DNA of 44,859 bases, from positions 1 to 44,859 of the forward strand of contig JAFGFN010000112.1 of NCBI GenBank assembly GCA_016931035.1, written 5' to 3'. Positions within the stretch are counted from its first letter, which is position 1. Each line of letters opens with the position of its first letter. This document shows, one piece after another, positions 9,054-20,878 of the stretch. The notes below the pieces were generated by a model. That model was given only the letters and a program-made list of their open reading frames with translations. It was not told the DNA's origin and ran no database searches. The stretch is from Candidatus Sumerlaeota bacterium (lineage in GTDB: Bacteria > Sumerlaeota > Sumerlaeia > UBA8349). Made by a program: the position numbers and the translations under genes.

Positions 9054-10124
9054 ATGTCTTCCACGTATCTTTCCGCAAGCGCCGCCTGGGCCGCCCAGAT
9101 AGACCCGACGGTGGCGTTAGGTATCGGCATTGTCGCGTTCATCGTCATCTTCCTGTGGCTTTTCGTCTGGCTGATCCCGATCAAGTTGTGGATCGCGGCT
9201 CTGATGACGCGCACCCCCGTCGGTCTTCTCGACATGATCGGGATGCGCCTGCGGCGAGTTTCCCCGGCGCTGATCGTCAATCCCTTGATCGCCGCCGTGC
9301 AGGCGCGGGTCGAGGCGTCGCGCGTGCAGCTCGAGAGCCACTACCTGGCGCAAGGCAATGTCTGGATGGTCGTTCAGGCCATGATTTCGGCTTCGAAGGC
9401 GAAGTTGGACCTGACGCTCGACCAGGCCTGCGCCATCGATCTGGCCGGGCGCAACGTCCTCGACGCCGTCAGGATGAGCGTCGAGCCGCGGGTGATCGAC
9501 TGTCCGAACCCGCAGTCGGGCCGCCAAACCATCGACGCCGTGGCCAAGGACGGCATCCAGCTGCGGGCCAAGGCTCGCGTCACGGTGCGCGCCAACCTCG
9601 AGCGTCTGATCGGCGGTGCCACGGAGGAAACCATCATCGCCCGCGTGGGCGAAGGCATCGTCAGCTCGATCGGCTCGGCCAACAGCCATAAGGACGTTCT
9701 GGAGAATCCCGATTCGATTTCGAAGAAGGTGTTGGCCAAGGGGCTGGACTCGGGGACGGCGTTCAGCATTCTGTCGATCGACATCGCCGACGTGGACGTG
9801 GGTCAGAACATCGGAGCCAAACTCCAGATCGACCAGGCCGAGGCCGACAAGCAGATCGCCCAAGCCCGGGCCGAGCAACGCCGCGCCATGGCCGTCGCCG
9901 CCGAACAGGAGTTCCGCGCCCGCGAACAGGAGATGCGGGCGAAGCTGGTCGAGTCGGAGTCCCAGGTGCCGCTTGCCATCGCCGACGCGTTCCGCCAGGG
10001 ACGCCTGGGCATCATGGACTACTACAACATGCGCAACATCATGGCCGACACCGAGATGCGTTCGTCTATCAGCAAGGGTTACGAAGAAGGCCCCAAACCG
10101 GGCGATCCGAACCGTCGTACGTAA
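9054..10124 (+). CDS. floA: Flotillin-like protein FloA
   Basis: Membrane scaffold of functional microdomains, 356 residues. A single N-terminal membrane segment (about 19-45, [27 protein letters not shown]) is followed by the UPF0365/FloA core, including [22 protein letters not shown] and the SPFH-like region. A long Ala/Glu/Arg/Gln coiled coil (about 260-310, [21 protein letters not shown]) precedes [20 protein letters not shown]. The length suits FloA. ATG 9054 has a perfect GGAGGAA at 9041. FloA is often preceded by an NfeD-type gene; none is present. Instead a glycosyltransferase follows after 13 nt, which suggests a link to envelope polysaccharide synthesis. Confidence 0.95.
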   Translation: MSSTYLSASAAWAAQIDPTVALGIGIVAFIVIFLWLFVWLIPIKLWIAALMTRTPVGLLDMIGMRLRRVSPALIVNPLIAAVQARVEASRVQLESHYLAQGNVWMVVQAMISASKAKLDLTLDQACAIDLAGRNVLDAVRMSVEPRVIDCPNPQSGRQTIDAVAKDGIQLRAKARVTVRANLERLIGGATEETIIARVGEGIVSSIGSANSHKDVLENPDSISKKVLAKGLDSGTAFSILSIDIADVDVGQNIGAKLQIDQAEADKQIAQARAEQRRAMAVAAEQEFRAREQEMRAKLVESESQVPLAIADAFRQGRLGIMDYYNMRNIMADTEMRSSISKGYEEGPKPGDPNRRT

Positions 10125-10137
10125 GTAGACGTCCGCA

Positions 10138-11871
10138 ATGCGCATCCTTTTCGTCACTCACCGTTTCGGGAAGAGCATTCTCGGAGGAGCGGAGCGCCAT
10201 CTCTGGAGCCTCGCTCGCGAGTTGGTGCGCGCCCAATGCCGCGTGGACGTGGCGACGACCGCCCAATCGGGTTTCTCTCCGTTCCTGCGATTCGGCCTTC
10301 GATGGTCGGCCGAGGCCGACAGCCGCTATGAGGAGATCCACGACGGCGAAACGCCGATTCCGATCCGGGTCTTCCGCTTCCCGGTTCGCAACGTGCCCAA
10401 GCCTCTGGCCGCGTTCTACCAGAAACACCTCCAGCATCGCTGGGAGGCCGAAGAGTTGGCGATGGAGCCGAGCGAGCCGCTCCCTCACGCGCATCGTCAG
10501 GGCATGCCGTTGCTTCTCACGGGGTGGCACCTGCCCGAGGAGTCGGAGGAGGGACGTCTGCTTCGCTGGACGATGGGTCGCGCGGCGATTCAGATTCCGC
10601 CCACGTCGGAGGCGACCCTTCACGTCGATGGCGTGGCGCCCCAGGAGGTGGAGATTTCGCTCGAGCATCGAGGAGAGAAGATTCTGATGCACCGGGGCGA
10701 CGGACGGTTCGAGGCGTCGGCCCCGATTCCGGCGTCGAGCGCCGCGTCGGTCGCCGCGCTCTGCGTCTCGCCCACATGGCGCCCGTGGCGAGACGCGCGG
10801 ACCCTCGGGGTTCAAGTGTCGCGGATTCTTCTCGCCTCGGAGAGTCAGCTGCGCATGGCGCCGCTCCAGATCGACCACCGCGTCCTGCGGGCGCACAACA
10901 CCGAACGGTTCATCCGGATTCAGCTCGAGCGCGCGGCGCGCCGGCCGCCGCGCTATTCGTGGGTTTTCGACCAGCTGCGGGGCCCCCGCTGTCGCGGCCT
11001 GACGCGCTTTCTGGGCAAACACGCGCGCGAGTACGACTGGGTCGTCGCCGGCTGCTTGCCCTTTTGCGTCCTTCCCGAGGTGGTCAAAGTCCGGCGGTCG
11101 ATCCCCTTTCTCCTGGCCGTGCTCCCCCTCTTCCACGTCGACGACGACTATTACTACTGGCGGCACTACGTGGACGCGATGCGCGAGGCCGACGTGTGTT
11201 TGGCCAATTCCGCGTTTTCGCACCGGACATTCTTCCCGGCGATCCAGGCCCGCTCGATCTCGGCCGGCGCGGGCGTGAGCGAAGAGATTTTCCGCTCGGA
11301 GGAGGTCGATGGAAAGCGCTTCCGGAAACGATTCGGCTTCGCTCCCGACGAGAAGATCGTCCTTTCGGTCGGACGCAAGAGCGGACCGAAACTCTACCGG
11401 ATCCTCCTTCGCGCGGTGGACAGCATCCAAAACACGGTGCGGTGCCGCTTGGTTCTCGTCGGTCCCGACGAAGACCAGCTTCCGATCAACTCGCCGAACT
11501 GCTCGTACCTGGGCGCCCTATCGCAACGCGATCTGATCGACGCCTACGACGCGTGCAACGTCTTCTGTCTCATGTCGGAGTCCGAGAGCTTCGGCATGGT
11601 GTTTCTCGAAGCGTGGATGCGGTCGAAACCCGTGATCGGCAACCGGACCTGCGCGCCGGTCGCCTCTCTGATCCAGGAGGACGAGACGGGACTCTTGGCT
11701 TCGAACCAGGAGGAACTCGAGGAGTGTCTTGTGGCGCTGCTGCGCGACCCGCAACGATCGCAGCGCCTGGGCGAGGCCGGTCTCGAGCAGACCTTGAAGG
11801 AACATACCTGGAGCGTGATTACCCGCCGCATACTCGACTATTTCGAATCCGCCCACAAACCGAAATCCTGA
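10138..11871 (+). CDS. Glycosyltransferase (GT-B, GT4-like) with an inserted beta-rich domain
   Basis: A 577-residue protein, much longer than ordinary GT4 enzymes (about 370-400). The N-terminus MRILFVTHRFGKSILGGAERHL is the usual acceptor-side start, and the C-terminal half has the sugar-nucleotide side (ILSVGRKSGPKLYRILLRAV, SESESFGMVFLEAWMRSKPVIG). Between them, residues about 110-240 hold an extra block (TGWHLPEESEEGRLLRWTMGRA, then alternating beta-like segments) that interrupts the N-terminal Rossmann domain. Similar 'GW..E...RWT' modules are known to me from other polysaccharide glycosyltransferases, but their function is unclear. It lies 13 nt after floA and is followed by a hairpin terminator. 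Donor and acceptor are unknown. Confidence 0.85.
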   Translation: MRILFVTHRFGKSILGGAERHLWSLARELVRAQCRVDVATTAQSGFSPFLRFGLRWSAEADSRYEEIHDGETPIPIRVFRFPVRNVPKPLAAFYQKHLQHRWEAEELAMEPSEPLPHAHRQGMPLLLTGWHLPEESEEGRLLRWTMGRAAIQIPPTSEATLHVDGVAPQEVEISLEHRGEKILMHRGDGRFEASAPIPASSAASVAALCVSPTWRPWRDARTLGVQVSRILLASESQLRMAPLQIDHRVLRAHNTERFIRIQLERAARRPPRYSWVFDQLRGPRCRGLTRFLGKHAREYDWVVAGCLPFCVLPEVVKVRRSIPFLLAVLPLFHVDDDYYYWRHYVDAMREADVCLANSAFSHRTFFPAIQARSISAGAGVSEEIFRSEEVDGKRFRKRFGFAPDEKIVLSVGRKSGPKLYRILLRAVDSIQNTVRCRLVLVGPDEDQLPINSPNCSYLGALSQRDLIDAYDACNVFCLMSESESFGMVFLEAWMRSKPVIGNRTCAPVASLIQEDETGLLASNQEELEECLVALLRDPQRSQRLGEAGLEQTLKEHTWSVITRRILDYFESAHKPKS

Positions 11872-11878
11872 AAAACGC

Positions 11879-11907
11879 AACCACCGCCTCGAGAGGAGGC
11901 GGTGGTT
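11879..11907 (+). terminator. Intrinsic terminator after the glycosyltransferase gene
   Basis: CCACCGCCTC (11881-11890) pairs perfectly with GAGGCGGTGG (11896-11905) around a GAGAG loop; flanking AA/TT extends it to 12 bp. It starts 9 nt after the stop codon. The T-run is only TTT. Confidence 0.6.
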
Positions 11908-12330
11908 TGAACGGCTGGCCCATACTGCTGAAGGAGGAAGCACACGTCCGCCAGGGTCAAGCGGGCGTGGGGGCGGGAGGGATTATCTCCTGTCTACTCG
12001 GACCACCATAGTCAACTGCCAGTTCAAACCACCGCCGAGTCGTCCGAAGTCAAAACCCGAGAGACATCGCAAGCGACCACGAGAGTCTGGGAAAGCCACA
12101 CGGGCTATCGGAACGGGAACTGGAGCACTCTCTGGCTTTGTCCCCCCAAAACGACCCCCCTCATCGGGTTCCTTGAAAGCACACCCCCAACATCTTGTAC
12201 TGCAAGGAACAACCGAAGCACAACATATATACTTTTCCACAAGCGCGTCAAGTGAAAACGACGATCTTTTTCGCTTTCCGGAAAACGGCGGGCCCGGGTG
12301 AAAATCGGGGTGGGTTCCGAGGGGGGGGGC
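11908..12330. other. Intergenic region, no gene recognised
   Basis: This stretch between the glycosyltransferase terminator and the 133-bp repeat has no supported gene. The longest open frame (minus strand, about 11983-12240) is proline- and arginine-rich without a convincing start site. A local AT-rich patch (ACATATATACTTTTCC, near 12223-12238) stands out from the GC-rich surroundings. A run of nine to ten G lies near 12320-12329. Confidence 0.5.
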
Positions 12331-12460
12331 TAGTGCTCCGTCATCTTTGTTGTGATAGGCTGCGCGCCGTTCTGAGTACAGGCTTCAGCCTGCTTTTTTT
12401 GGGCTCAAGAGCAACCTGAAGGTTGGACTCAAAACTCCTCACTCCGAAGTTGACGGACCA

Positions 12461-12463
<3 letters not shown>
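12331..12463. repeat. 133-bp element with 13-bp terminal inverted repeats, overlapping the ligA stop
   Basis: TAGTGCTCCGTCA (12331-12343) and TGACGGACCACTA (12451-12463) are inverted copies with one mismatch. Inside are two hairpins: CAGGC-TTCA-GCCTG (12379-12392), followed by TTTTTTT, and CAACC-TGAA-GGTTG (12412-12425). There is no coding capacity, so it looks like a MITE-like or REP-like non-autonomous element. The TAG of the right end, read on the minus strand, is the stop codon of ligA. Similar hairpins occur, as I recall, in other environmental bacterial genomes; I cannot verify that here. Confidence 0.7.
12379..12400 (+). terminator. Terminator-like hairpin carried by the 133-bp element
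   Basis: CAGGC/GCCTG with a TTCA loop, then C and seven T residues (12394-12400). It would stop plus-strand transcripts that read through the upstream glycosyltransferase terminator, before they run antisense into ligA. Confidence 0.55.
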
Positions 12464-15759
<3,296 letters not shown>

Positions 15760-15867
15760 GCGGCCCTTCCTCCTCGCGATGGTTGTAGGACGCGCCCGCG
15801 CTCGCGGCCCTATCGTATCTCGCACCCCGGGCAAAGAACAATGGTAAGTGCGAGACTTGGAGAGAGG

Positions 15868-15904
15868 CTGACGGACTGCGCGTACTCTGGAAAGCGTCCG
15901 TCAG
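15868..15904. terminator. Hairpin at the 3' end of the phosphatase gene
   Basis: CTGACGGAC (15868-15876) pairs perfectly with GTCCGTCAG (15896-15904) around a 19-nt loop. The stem includes the phosphatase stop codon. No good T-run follows on the minus strand, so it may be an attenuator or mRNA-stabilising stem instead of a full terminator. Confidence 0.35.
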
Positions 15905-16632
15905 TCTCTTTGTTCTGCCGTTTCGGTCGAGGCTATGTTGCGCCGCGTTCCTTTCCTGCTTCTCCCCGTGCCTTGGCCGGCGACGTATCGTCGAACGAAC
16001 TCCTCTTGGTTCTTGTGGAGGCGGATGCCGGGACGCGCCTCGGCGACGAGAGCCATTCCCTCCTCGAAGGACCCGATGCGGCCGCGCCGCGCGAGCAGAA
16101 CCAGCGCGAACAGTCCCGTGCGGCCGTGTCCCTGCGCGCAGTGCACGAAGGTCGGCCCCGGACGCAGACGATCGATCGCCGAGTCGATCGCGTCGCGCGA
16201 GGGGACGCCCGCGTCGAGGGTCGGCAAACAAATGTAGTTCGTGCCGTCTCGGATACGTTTCGGGTCTTCGAACTCGCACGTCAGATCGACGCAGTTGACC
16301 GCGCCTTCGGGCAACTCTTTCGGTCGAACGCGCCGTCCGACGAAGAGATCGTCCGAGACTCGGTCCGCGGCGCTTTCGCGCCCGACCAGGCATATCAGGT
16401 TCCACATGGCTCCGGCGTAGACCCGGTAGGGGAAGTGCACGATCTTCGACCAGATGGGCAACGTGCCGTCCGCGCGCTTGCCGAAGACGACCGGTCCGAT
16501 CCCCGCGTAGGCGGCGGAAAGCGCGAAGAAGCTGAGCGAGAGCCAGTGGAAGGCGTGCCAGACTCCGCCGAGCGAGACGGCCAGGTAGCTGACCCCGGCT
16601 CCCAGAACGAGAAACGCGAGCGTGAACCTCAT
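15901..16632 (-). CDS. Membrane-anchored protein tyrosine/dual-specificity phosphatase
   Basis: A 243-residue protein with two or more N-terminal membrane segments (about 3-21 and 28-50) and a cytosolic Cys-based phosphatase domain. The catalytic loop HCAQGHGRTG (164-173) matches HCx5R[S/T], with nucleophile Cys165 and Arg171. A likely general acid is Asp140 in LPTLDAGVP. The conserved N-terminal part of the domain is DDLFVGRRVRP. The C-terminal tail is basic and polar. It could dephosphorylate proteins, phosphoinositides or lipid phosphates; a role at the membrane fits its lying directly upstream of the undecaprenyl-phosphate-using transferase. It follows the TolB/TPR gene by 66 nt. Confidence 0.85.
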   Translation of the reverse strand: MRFTLAFLVLGAGVSYLAVSLGGVWHAFHWLSLSFFALSAAYAGIGPVVFGKRADGTLPIWSKIVHFPYRVYAGAMWNLICLVGRESAADRVSDDLFVGRRVRPKELPEGAVNCVDLTCEFEDPKRIRDGTNYICLPTLDAGVPSRDAIDSAIDRLRPGPTFVHCAQGHGRTGLFALVLLARRGRIGSFEEGMALVAEARPGIRLHKNQEEFVRRYVAGQGTGRSRKGTRRNIASTETAEQRD

Positions 16633-16698
16633 TTTCCCACTAGGTCTCCGATTCCATCGTCTTGGATTTGTGTTCGGCCCGCGGCGGCGCGGCGGCTC

Positions 16699-19521
16699 TC
16701 AGTCCGAGGGGGCCGCGTGACTCAGCTCTTCCAGACGCCGCGCGGCGGACTCGCGCACAGGCGCCAGCGCCGCCGATTCGCTGAGTTCGACAAGCAGCGC
16801 CCGCGCTTGGTCCTCCATTCCCAGACTGAGCAACGGCTCGACGCTGCGCATGCGGATCGCGTCTTCGAGAAACGGCTCTCGGACAATCTTAAGGAGATCT
16901 TGACAGGCTTGGTACTCGCCCCACACGTCTCCCGTAATGTGGGCCAGAGACGCGCGGTACCAGTGGACGGCGGCGCGCAGAGCCGGGGGCGGATCGAGGG
17001 CGAGCGACTGGTCGAGGCATCGCGCGGCTTGATGGAATCGTCCCGCCTGCATGAGTCCGGCGCCCATGTGGAACAGCAGAAACGGTTCGAGCATCGCGCC
17101 GTCGGGTTGGGTCGCGAGTTGCCGCAGGTTTCGAGCGACCGTCAGAAGCTGTTCGTCGTCGATTGTCGGGTTGAGCAGCGGATCGCCCATCCCGCGAAGG
17201 ATGGCTTGCATGCGTTTGCGCGCGTCGTCCGGCGCGAGTTTGAGAGTCACCTCGGACAGCGCCAGATCCAAATCGAGACAGAGTTTCGTGCGATCGGGAA
17301 CGTGGCGGTGGGCTAGCGCGAGAGCATGGAGATAGGACTTGGCGGCGGCGTCCCACAACGACTGGCCTTCGTAGTACTTGGCCTCGAACAGGTACAGATA
17401 GACCTGCAGGTCCGCGATCTCGGAGCGGAACTCCTCGGAATAGAAGTCCTCGAAGGAAGCGAGGGCCTTGTCCAGACTTCGGCGCGACGATTCGAAATCC
17501 CCCTCGAGCAGGGCGGACTTGGTGTGGGCCAGCGACAGCATCGTCCGCGCGACCGTGTCGTCCTGGAATCGTTCCTCAAGCGCGGGAGCCACCTCGGGGG
17601 AGGCCAGCACTTTGGCCAGAAGAGCGTGTTCGATGCGGGTGTGGCCCTCGGGGTCGAGATAGCGATCCAGAAAATCCTTCGCGGCGAACGCGTCGGGGCC
17701 TTTCGAGGCGAGCAGGCGCAGGGCGACCGCGCGCGCCTCGGCCAAGCGCCGAGTGTCCAACAGGATCTGGAGTAGGGACTCGCGCAGTCGATCGATCTCC
17801 GGGTCCCCGACGCTCGGCGATCCCGCGCCGGTCTGGGCGGCGCGATCCAACAGGATCAGAATCTCGGCGATCCGTTCTCGATACTTCCGCCGGTCGAAAC
17901 GTTCCGCTTCTTCCGGATTCAAGATTTCGTCTCGATAGGGGTCGTTCAGGAGCGATAGAACGGCGTCGCGGACCCGGGGGCTTGCGGGTTCTTCTTGGGC
18001 GAAGGTCCGCGCGGCATCGAGACAGGCCTCGATATCGTCCCGGCGCAGGGCTCGGTGCGCCTCGACATAGGATTCGATGAGGGAAGGCTTGCCGGTTTCG
18101 AGAATCGCAAGCGCCTCCTCGGCGGCGGGGAGTCCGTCAGTGGACTCGCGAATCGCGGCGCCGAGCGTTGCGCTTGCGAGGGCGGTGTCGCCCACCTCGA
18201 AGAGAAGAATCTCGCCCTGGAGGGCCAGAATCTCTCCAGGGGCGATCGTCGCTTCGGTCGACTTCGCGACCTGGCGGAGCTCTTCCAGAGCGTCGTCGTA
18301 TCGACCCGCCTTTCGGAATGCCGCGGCGCGGCGGACGTGGATCGCGGCGATCTCGTCGGCGTCGGAGGCGAGTTTCATCGAATCGCGGTAGATGCGAAGG
18401 GCCGACCCGAGCCGGCCGATGTCGGACCATTCCTCGGCCAACAACATGCGGTCCGTCATGTTCTCGCCCAGAGGGAAGAAGGGGCCGTCCGGAGCGCGAC
18501 CGAGCGCCGCGATCCGTCCTTGGGCGAGCGTGACGGCGAGGAGCGGTCTTCGACCCTGACAACCGAGAGTCGGGCGCGAGAGCGCGAGTCCGTCGAACGT
18601 GAGAATCTCGCGTCCCGACCGGCCCTGAAAGGGGCGCCCTTTCCATCGATGCCGGATGAGGCCCTCGGGCGAATCGTAGAACAGCCGGCCGCGCTTTTCG
18701 TCAAGGGCGGGACGACGGATCTCCGCGGATTCGGACAACAGCCGGTCGCGTCGCTCCCCGAAGTCGAAGGCGTGAAGCCGGTTCGGATTCGACGCGTCGT
18801 CCACGTAGAGAAGCGACTTCCCTTGGCGGTCCCAGGCGAAATCGACCGATTCCAGGAATCGGCCGAGCGGGTCGAAATCGGCGATTCGGAACGGCGGTTG
18901 GTCCGGGTCGCAGATCCAGAGCGATACTCGTTCGGTCTCGAGGCTCAGGTAGGCGACGGCATTGCCGCCGGGTTGGGCCAGCGGCTGCCATTGGTCGTAT
19001 TCCTTCTCGACCAGCGGGACCGCGACCCGGTCCGTCATATTCATTTGAAAGAGATCGGCCGAGCCGCTGCGATAGGTGACGAAAACCAGAGTGTCGCCGC
19101 CGTCGATCCACTGCGGCGACGCATCGAGCGCCGGATGCCGGGTCAGACGTTCTTCTTTCTCGGTATCGACATCGAGGAGCCAGATGTCCCATCCCTGGCC
19201 GCGATCCAGGGCGAGGGCCAACTCGTGCGTGCCCGGACGCCAAGCCACGTTCTCTCCGCGGATCCGGTTGGTAAGAAGGAGGGCCGTCTTGCGCGAACGG
19301 GTGTGAAAGACCGAAAGCGTCCCGTCGGAATCGAGCGAGGCAAGGAATCGACCATCCGACGAGAATTCGAGGTGCACGATTTCGGACGACACCTCGTCGG
19401 CGGCGATCGGCGCGACCGCGTAGCAAAGGCCCGCGACGAGGATCGCGAACAACGCAACTCCCTTCGGGCTCGGAATCGTTCCGGCGCGGGCGGGGGAGAG
19501 GGGGCGGCTGTTGGGACTCAT
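16699..19521 (-). CDS. TolB/PD40-like beta-propeller and TPR-repeat exported protein
   Basis: A 940-residue protein. An N-terminal hydrophobic segment (VALFAILVAGLCYAVAPIA) serves as signal or anchor. Residues about 45-330 form WD40/PD40-like blades (IVHLEFSSDGRFLASLDSDG, NVAWRPGTHELALALD, SPQWIDGGDTLVFVTYRSG). The remaining two thirds are TPR-like helices (SALRIYRDSMKLASDADEIAA, GRYDDALEELRQVAKS, GRFHQAARCLDQSLALDP). The start is uncertain: ATG 19521 with a weak GAGA site was preferred over GTG 19542. Propeller/TPR combinations act as scaffolds; no enzymatic residue is evident. It is the first gene of the set with the phosphatase, sugar-phosphate transferase and ligA, 189 nt after the glycan operon. 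Confidence 0.72.
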   Translation of the reverse strand: MSPNSRPLSPARAGTIPSPKGVALFAILVAGLCYAVAPIAADEVSSEIVHLEFSSDGRFLASLDSDGTLSVFHTRSRKTALLLTNRIRGENVAWRPGTHELALALDRGQGWDIWLLDVDTEKEERLTRHPALDASPQWIDGGDTLVFVTYRSGSADLFQMNMTDRVAVPLVEKEYDQWQPLAQPGGNAVAYLSLETERVSLWICDPDQPPFRIADFDPLGRFLESVDFAWDRQGKSLLYVDDASNPNRLHAFDFGERRDRLLSESAEIRRPALDEKRGRLFYDSPEGLIRHRWKGRPFQGRSGREILTFDGLALSRPTLGCQGRRPLLAVTLAQGRIAALGRAPDGPFFPLGENMTDRMLLAEEWSDIGRLGSALRIYRDSMKLASDADEIAAIHVRRAAAFRKAGRYDDALEELRQVAKSTEATIAPGEILALQGEILLFEVGDTALASATLGAAIRESTDGLPAAEEALAILETGKPSLIESYVEAHRALRRDDIEACLDAARTFAQEEPASPRVRDAVLSLLNDPYRDEILNPEEAERFDRRKYRERIAEILILLDRAAQTGAGSPSVGDPEIDRLRESLLQILLDTRRLAEARAVALRLLASKGPDAFAAKDFLDRYLDPEGHTRIEHALLAKVLASPEVAPALEERFQDDTVARTMLSLAHTKSALLEGDFESSRRSLDKALASFEDFYSEEFRSEIADLQVYLYLFEAKYYEGQSLWDAAAKSYLHALALAHRHVPDRTKLCLDLDLALSEVTLKLAPDDARKRMQAILRGMGDPLLNPTIDDEQLLTVARNLRQLATQPDGAMLEPFLLFHMGAGLMQAGRFHQAARCLDQSLALDPPPALRAAVHWYRASLAHITGDVWGEYQACQDLLKIVREPFLEDAIRMRSVEPLLSLGMEDQARALLVELSESAALAPVRESAARRLEELSHAAPSD

Positions 19522-19710
19522 GGATCTCGGCGTATGGCGCACAAGTCGGACCGGGAACGTCGCGCTCCGAAGAGATGCGGCGGGAATCGTCCTCGTCCTA
19601 GCGAATATCCTTTACGTGGAAACGGATGTACACAGGAAAATGGCCCGGTGCGGAGAGCGGATCGCCCTGTGGCGGGCGAGACGTTTTCCGAGAACCGCGA
19701 GAGACCGATT

Positions 19711-20871
19711 TCATTCGGCGCGCGGACTCGCCTCGTTGTAGAGCGCTTCGTACTCGGCGATGAGACGTTCCCAACGATGCGACTCGCCCGTCTCGCGCGC
19801 CGTGGCGCTTATTCGCGCGCGCAGCGCCGGATCGTTGAGGAGTTGCTTTGTTTTGTGCGCCAAGTCGTCGGCGTCGTCGCGACGGAAAAGCAAACCGTTT
19901 GTCTCGTCGTAGACCCCCTCGCGCACTCCCGGGGCGTCGTTATAGACGCCGGGCAGACCGAAAGACATAGCCTCGAACTTGGTGAGCCCGAACGATTCCC
20001 TACGCGACGTGAGCCAGAAGATTCCCGCCGAGGCGTAGGTGCGCCAAAGCGCCTCGCCCGAACGATGCGGCGAGACTTCGACCCAGTTGGTCAGGCCTAG
20101 GCCGCGCGCCTCGTCGGCCAAGCGGTCCGTTCCTTCGCCGACGATCGTCAACCGCACCTCCGCCCCCTGGGATCGGAGACGGCCCAACGCGCGCAGAGCG
20201 ACGTCGTAACCCTTGACCGGGTGGTTTCGGCCGACCATTACGATCCGCATCGAATCGCGGATCGTGGAGGACTCGATGGCGACGATCTTCTCGGGGGAAG
20301 GCAAGGCGATTCCGTTCGGGAGGACGCGAGAGAAATCCTCGCCCGTTCTGGCCGGTCGTTCGGCCATGAGAAGATCGAAGGCGTCGCGTCCCGGCGCCGT
20401 GAGGACCGGGGCCTCGCGGACCGTCCAGAGCGTCTTGCGCTGCACGGCCGGGGGGGCGTGGACCGTGCGGTCGATGCAAACCTGGGCGAACATGCCGTGC
20501 TCGGTGACGACCAAGGGATATCCCCATTGAAGGCGTCCGAGCACGGCGCAGTAGCCTGGGTAGTAGAGCATGTGGGCGTGAACGACGTCGAACTTCCATT
20601 CTTGGCGCAGCGAACCGATGGCGCGCAGGATCGAGCGGCGGTTGCGGCCGAGAACTTCGCCGAAGCGCCGTCCGAAATCGTAGGTGCGGACCGAGTAGCG
20701 CGGCGGGTAGGCTCTGGCGATTTCCTTCGACTTCTTGGTCTCGGGTGGATGGGCGGCGAGAACCGTTACGTCGTGTCCGCGCGCGACCAGGGCGTTCGAC
20801 AGGTGGTGGACGACGAGTTCCATCCCGCCGACGGTGGGGAGAAAGGACTGGGCCAGCTGCAGGATCTTCAT
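19711..20871 (-). CDS. Glycosyltransferase family 4 protein
   Basis: A 386-residue GT-B enzyme. MKILQLAQSFLPTVGGMELVVHHLSNALVARGHDV is the typical GT4 N-terminus with the glycine-rich acceptor loop. The donor half carries VMVGRNHPVKGYDVALRALGRL and the E-x7-E region SRRESFGLTKFEAMSFGLPGV. It transfers a sugar from a nucleotide donor to a growing glycan on the cytosolic face; donor and linkage cannot be read. Only 7 nt separate it from the preceding GT2 gene, and it is the last gene of the six-gene glycan operon. Confidence 0.92.
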   Translation of the reverse strand: MKILQLAQSFLPTVGGMELVVHHLSNALVARGHDVTVLAAHPPETKKSKEIARAYPPRYSVRTYDFGRRFGEVLGRNRRSILRAIGSLRQEWKFDVVHAHMLYYPGYCAVLGRLQWGYPLVVTEHGMFAQVCIDRTVHAPPAVQRKTLWTVREAPVLTAPGRDAFDLLMAERPARTGEDFSRVLPNGIALPSPEKIVAIESSTIRDSMRIVMVGRNHPVKGYDVALRALGRLRSQGAEVRLTIVGEGTDRLADEARGLGLTNWVEVSPHRSGEALWRTYASAGIFWLTSRRESFGLTKFEAMSFGLPGVYNDAPGVREGVYDETNGLLFRRDDADDLAHKTKQLLNDPALRARISATARETGESHRWERLIAEYEALYNEASPRAE

Positions 20872-20878
20872 GGCAACG

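Noticed and set aside
11983-12240. 85-residue minus-strand frame between the glycosyltransferase gene and ligA
   Set aside because: No recognisable motif, no ribosome binding site, and biased Pro/Arg/Gly composition.
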